Source of the DNA: Marasmius tenuissimus
Lineage: Eukaryota; Basidiomycota; Agaricomycetes; Agaricales; Marasmiaceae
DNA: 64,000 nt
NCBI GenBank assembly: GCA_029532415.1
Contig: JAQOTA010000053.1
Coordinates: 1,984,001 to 2,048,000, forward strand
Direction of reading: 5' to 3'
Part shown: piece by piece, positions 60,501 through 64,000 of the stretch
Layout: each line of letters starts with the position of its first letter
How positions within the stretch are numbered: position 1 is the first letter of the stretch
Program-made: the position numbers and the translations under genes
The notes under the pieces: model-generated
Databases searched by the model: none
Told to the model about the DNA's origin: nothing
Seen by the model: the letters and a program-made list of their open reading frames with translations, nothing else

Positions 60501-63500
60501 CGAAGTCTCCGCGCAACCGGTGAACATCCGCCACGTCGATACCGAGGCCGGCAGTAAGATCTAACTGCTCAAGATTGTCGAGCTCTTCCAGCTGTCCAAG
60601 CTGCATCCGCAATTCTTCAAGTCGCGTAACTGCACGACAAACGAAGGCAGCCGCGTTCAATGACTCCGCCAAGTCGCGTGCTTGCTCGGCAAAGTACTGA
60701 GCCTCGCGAGACGAGCCCCTCATCAGATAAGTCTGGCTGAGCGCGAACATCGTCTGCAGGAGGCCCTGGCCAATTCTCCATTCCAAGCCTGACATTGAGG
60801 TTCTACGCGTGTAGACTTTCTTTGGCTGTTCGAGAGTTTGTGGTGTAACGACAGGTAAAGTAGCCTTTGAGTCTGAGACTTCAAAAGGATTGGAATCGTC
60901 TATTGCTTTCGGAGCAGAGGAGGAAGGAGGTTGGAGACGGGCGAGAGCTTCGTAAGCCCTATTCCAAAGACGAAGTGCATTCAAGAGCGATTTCAGGGAA
61001 GTCGAGTGGTCGTTCTGTTGGCATCGATCAGTCAACAGAGCGACAATACGATGATTGATAAGCAGATTACCTGAACGGAGCAAATCACGGCTAGCAAACT
61101 GGAAGCCATAGCAGCCAATTCCAAGCGCACAATCCTTGATTGCATCTTGTTGTACGACGATGCCTGCTTTTCCTCAAAGATATGGCTTGACAGCACTTGA
61201 GCCTTGGAATACAGTTCCATACTACCGATCCTCAGTTTTGTAAGCCCCAAGAATAATCCAACCACACACCTTTGAGGAACATCGTCATTCAATGCGCACA
61301 GCTCAGCAAACCTGAGAAGAAACTTGCCCGAAGCATGTTCAGAGCCCCCGCCGTTGTGCACACTTGTCTGCGTCAGGTCAAATATCTTCCTTGCCCGCCT
61401 ATATTTACCCAACAGGAGGTACTCGTATCCAAGGTCCGAGGAAGCCATGATAAAAGCTAAAGCGCACTGAGTGAGATATGTAGCACATCGAATAAGAAAC
61501 TTACCATCACTTGTCATCCCGACAAATTGCTCGGCTATCCTCCTCAGGATATCAAGTATTCGGATCTTCAGTACATTCAGAGAGAGGATTCCGAGGACAT
61601 GAGCCGATAATTCTAAGTGATGATGAGCAGCATATTCACGCCTTCATGAGGGTGAGTACATACGCAAGACTTCGACTAATTTGTGCGGAGAGTCGAGCGT
61701 TTGAGACGGAGGTTGCTGGCTGTCGTTCATTGGCTGGGGGGGCGTGTTCGTGGAGAGAGCCTTCAAGGCTTCACATTGTTATAGTCAGGATCCCTCCAAC
61801 CAAGGAATTGACAAGGTATTCACCTGCTCGACCGCGAGGTTTCGGGGTTATGGGAGGTTTGGTCCGAGATTTCAGGGCTTTCGGCTGTCGCCCAACAGCC
61901 GCTCTAGAGGGCTTTGACGGAGGCGTGATGGTCGTCTGCGTGGATGGCGAAACCCATGTTTGAAGGGTTTTACACGCCTCTTCTGCATATACACTGATAA
62001 GTGACGACCGTCGGGGATCAGCCGTTCGATGGGCATGGAGACCGAGCCAAAGCTGAGCGGAGGCTTTATATTCCACGAGAAACCGAACGAGTTCCTTGTC
62101 GTTTCCTAGATCCTTGGAAGGATGTCAGACGCAAAGCTTTCAAATACCGAGTCGCTCTTACCTCGCTGTCAGCAGAATCTGTTATCTTAGCTGCGATATC
62201 GTCTATGCTACCCACAGATGCTATATGCTCGACGCCATTATGATATGCAAAAGAAAGGGCCTTGACATGAATGCGCATAGATCGCAGCGGCATGGATCCC
62301 TCCCGGTACGTGTCCAGGGCATCCTTTAAGAGCTCCGAAATGACCATTGCGATACCCTCCTTGTGACGATAGGTCTCCAGCCCGTCCAATTGTCGCTCGA
62401 TCAAAGCTCCTCGAACACAATGGTGGACAACTTTGATATGTCGGAGTGATATGTCTCGTGCAGCAGATAGCAATTCACAAGTGCCCATCTGTGTCAGACG
62501 ATCTACCACGCCTACAAGGTCTTTCACAGAGGGATTCAGCTCGAATAGAGAGCTCAGCCCATGCTTGTTGGCATGATCGATGAAGGTACTTGTTTCATAG
62601 GGAAACGCCTCAACACAGCGTTGTAAAGAGTCGAAAGCGGCCTTAACCAAGCGTCATCAATAAGGAAGGATCAATTAGAAGCGAAGAGGTCCATACCCTC
62701 CGGTCACCGATTTTGGTGTAGCACAGCGCCAGTAATTGCCATCTCCTCCACAACTGCTCCTCGAGCTGTTTCCACACGTCTTCTCCCTCATCCTTTCCTC
62801 GTGAAGGAATATCGATGGCCAGAGCCCCCAGCCGACAACTCTCATTCAAATATGGTATGGCAGACCCATAACGCCCCGCCTGGTACAGTGTACCTGCGAG
62901 GTTGTGAAATGCACCGGACGTACAACGTAAATAGGTTGCGAGCTCGGGAGGGTGTTGACCTTTGGATGCAGCGTTTAGGACTACCGCAGCACGATCTAGA
63001 TGATCATAAGCAGTCGTATATGTTCGAGGGTCGGAGATGGTCAGTGCCGTTTTGGCAAGGGTAAACGACGTGTCCAATAGTTGCGTGAAGAAATCCGGAA
63101 GGGGGTTCTGTAACGAAAATGATTGAAAATCAGGCTGCACGCGAAGGGAACAGACATACTAGTGTCAAAGCACGTTCCAAGACGTCAACCACTACATCAA
63201 TGAACCTTCGAATAGCGTTTGCACACTGCTCCGTTGGAGAATCGGATGTTTCCAATGATTTGAGAGCTGATCGACGTGATTTCTCCAGAGCTCTCTGGAC
63301 CTTTCCCGACAGACGCTGAAGTTCTTTATCCGTTTCCTCTGAGTAGGTCACAATCTCGACGACAGGCGAGCTTTGGATAAGAGTCGAACATTCTTCAATC
63401 CGGGGAATCACTTCCGCTAACAGCGGATTGAGTCACGCCTCTCACATATATGTCGAGCAACTTACCTGTGACACTCTTATCCAGGATGGTAATAAGTTGA

Positions 63501-64000
63501 GCGAGCGCGGTATAAAGTCTTGTTCCACTAGTGATTAGAATGTCCTTATTCTCCACAGAATCCTCCTTGGTTTCCAGCGCGGAATTGGAGGTTTGCTTGC
63601 TAGCGGAAGACGGCATCGAGGCAGTCTGTAGGAGCGAACCTATTCTATCCAAGGATTGTAAGTCCCCAGACTGAGAAATAACCACGTGTCAGGACCATGA
63701 GGATAACAGACCACTAACACTCACGCGATTCGCGAACGTGGTCCATGTCTCGCAAAAGTTGATAAAGCCCTCTCCAGAGACGAAACTCGCGCGGTCAGGT
63801 CGAGTTTCAGCGATGCGAACGAGCTCAGTAAAGGCAGCTGGGACGGATCCTTCAGCACCAGAGTCGCCACCAGCCACTGCTTTGGCGTATGACATGGCAA
63901 ACTTGGAGGCTTGATTCCAAAGTGAAGCCGGATTATCGATAATTCCCTGGCTCGTGTAAGCCAGGCATTTGATAGCGTACATTCGAACCTGAAATATGAG
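57562..64000 (-). CDS. Separase (5' end outside the window)
   Basis: The caspase-like protease (family C50; ESP1/Cut1) that cuts cohesin at anaphase onset. The C-terminal protease part is intact: 'HWTVVHMTVTEDKNTLFISR' (about 59270-59330), 'VDPRKGYYILNPSGDLTRTQ' (about 58220-58290), 'YFGHGGGEQYVRSHKIRHL' with the catalytic His codon at 58030-58032, and 'VMLWGCSSGFLRDMGDFDR' with the catalytic Cys codon at 57952-57954. It ends 'GAAPVVYGIPFYL' with the stop at 57562. A serine-rich acidic stretch ('TLDVSDDEEDQGPND') lies near 59430-59480. Upstream (60.1-64 kb) are helical, TPR-like exons typical of the separase N-terminal solenoid. The frame near 63982 is preceded by a splice acceptor ('catatttcag' on the minus strand), so at least one more exon lies to the right of the window. 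Confidence 0.95.

Overview
The window looks like nuclear DNA of an agaricomycete (mushroom-forming basidiomycete). Genes are interrupted by many short introns of about 45-60 bases with GT...AG ends. The gene content fits: a MEF2-type MADS factor, SEC23, condensin, separase, an expanded-type F-box gene, a TKL-type kinase, a fungal P450 and a secreted GH3 beta-glucosidase. No bacterial, organellar or rRNA sequence was seen. Exons were joined by hand from splice signals and reading frame, so exon edges are estimates.

Left part (1-23.2 kb) is accessory and repeat-rich. It holds the 5' end of a Ty1/copia-type element running off the left edge (1-about 2180), a frameshifted gene of a multi-copy mushroom family (about 4.6-6.7 kb), an F-box gene broken by a 10-base tandem duplication (7.6-9.5 kb), a TKL-like kinase with a coiled-coil tail (10.1-14.0 kb), a P450 with one frameshift in exon 2 (15.0-16.7 kb), and a 6.5 kb stretch with no gene I can support (16.7-23.2 kb).

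Middle part (23.2-43.6 kb): a MADS-box gene converges on condensin subunit 3 (cnd3, minus). Next come an unrecognised, probably nuclear protein and a region where about five copies of a diverged non-coding repeat (0.7-1.1 kb each) surround two secreted-enzyme genes, a GH3 beta-glucosidase and a PCMH-type FAD oxidase.

Right part (43.6-64 kb) is a compact housekeeping block: SEC23, a small unknown gene, a proline iminopeptidase-like hydrolase, condensin subunit 1 (cnd1), a perilipin-like lipid-droplet protein, a C2H2 zinc-finger protein and separase, whose 5' end lies beyond the right edge.

The most striking feature is that three chromosome-segregation genes (both non-SMC HEAT subunits named Cnd3 and Cnd1, and separase) lie within about 39 kb. 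The two condensin genes also carry perfect MluI cell-cycle boxes (ACGCGT) within about 110 bases of their start codons, which suggests shared G1/S control. The separase promoter is outside the window and could not be compared.
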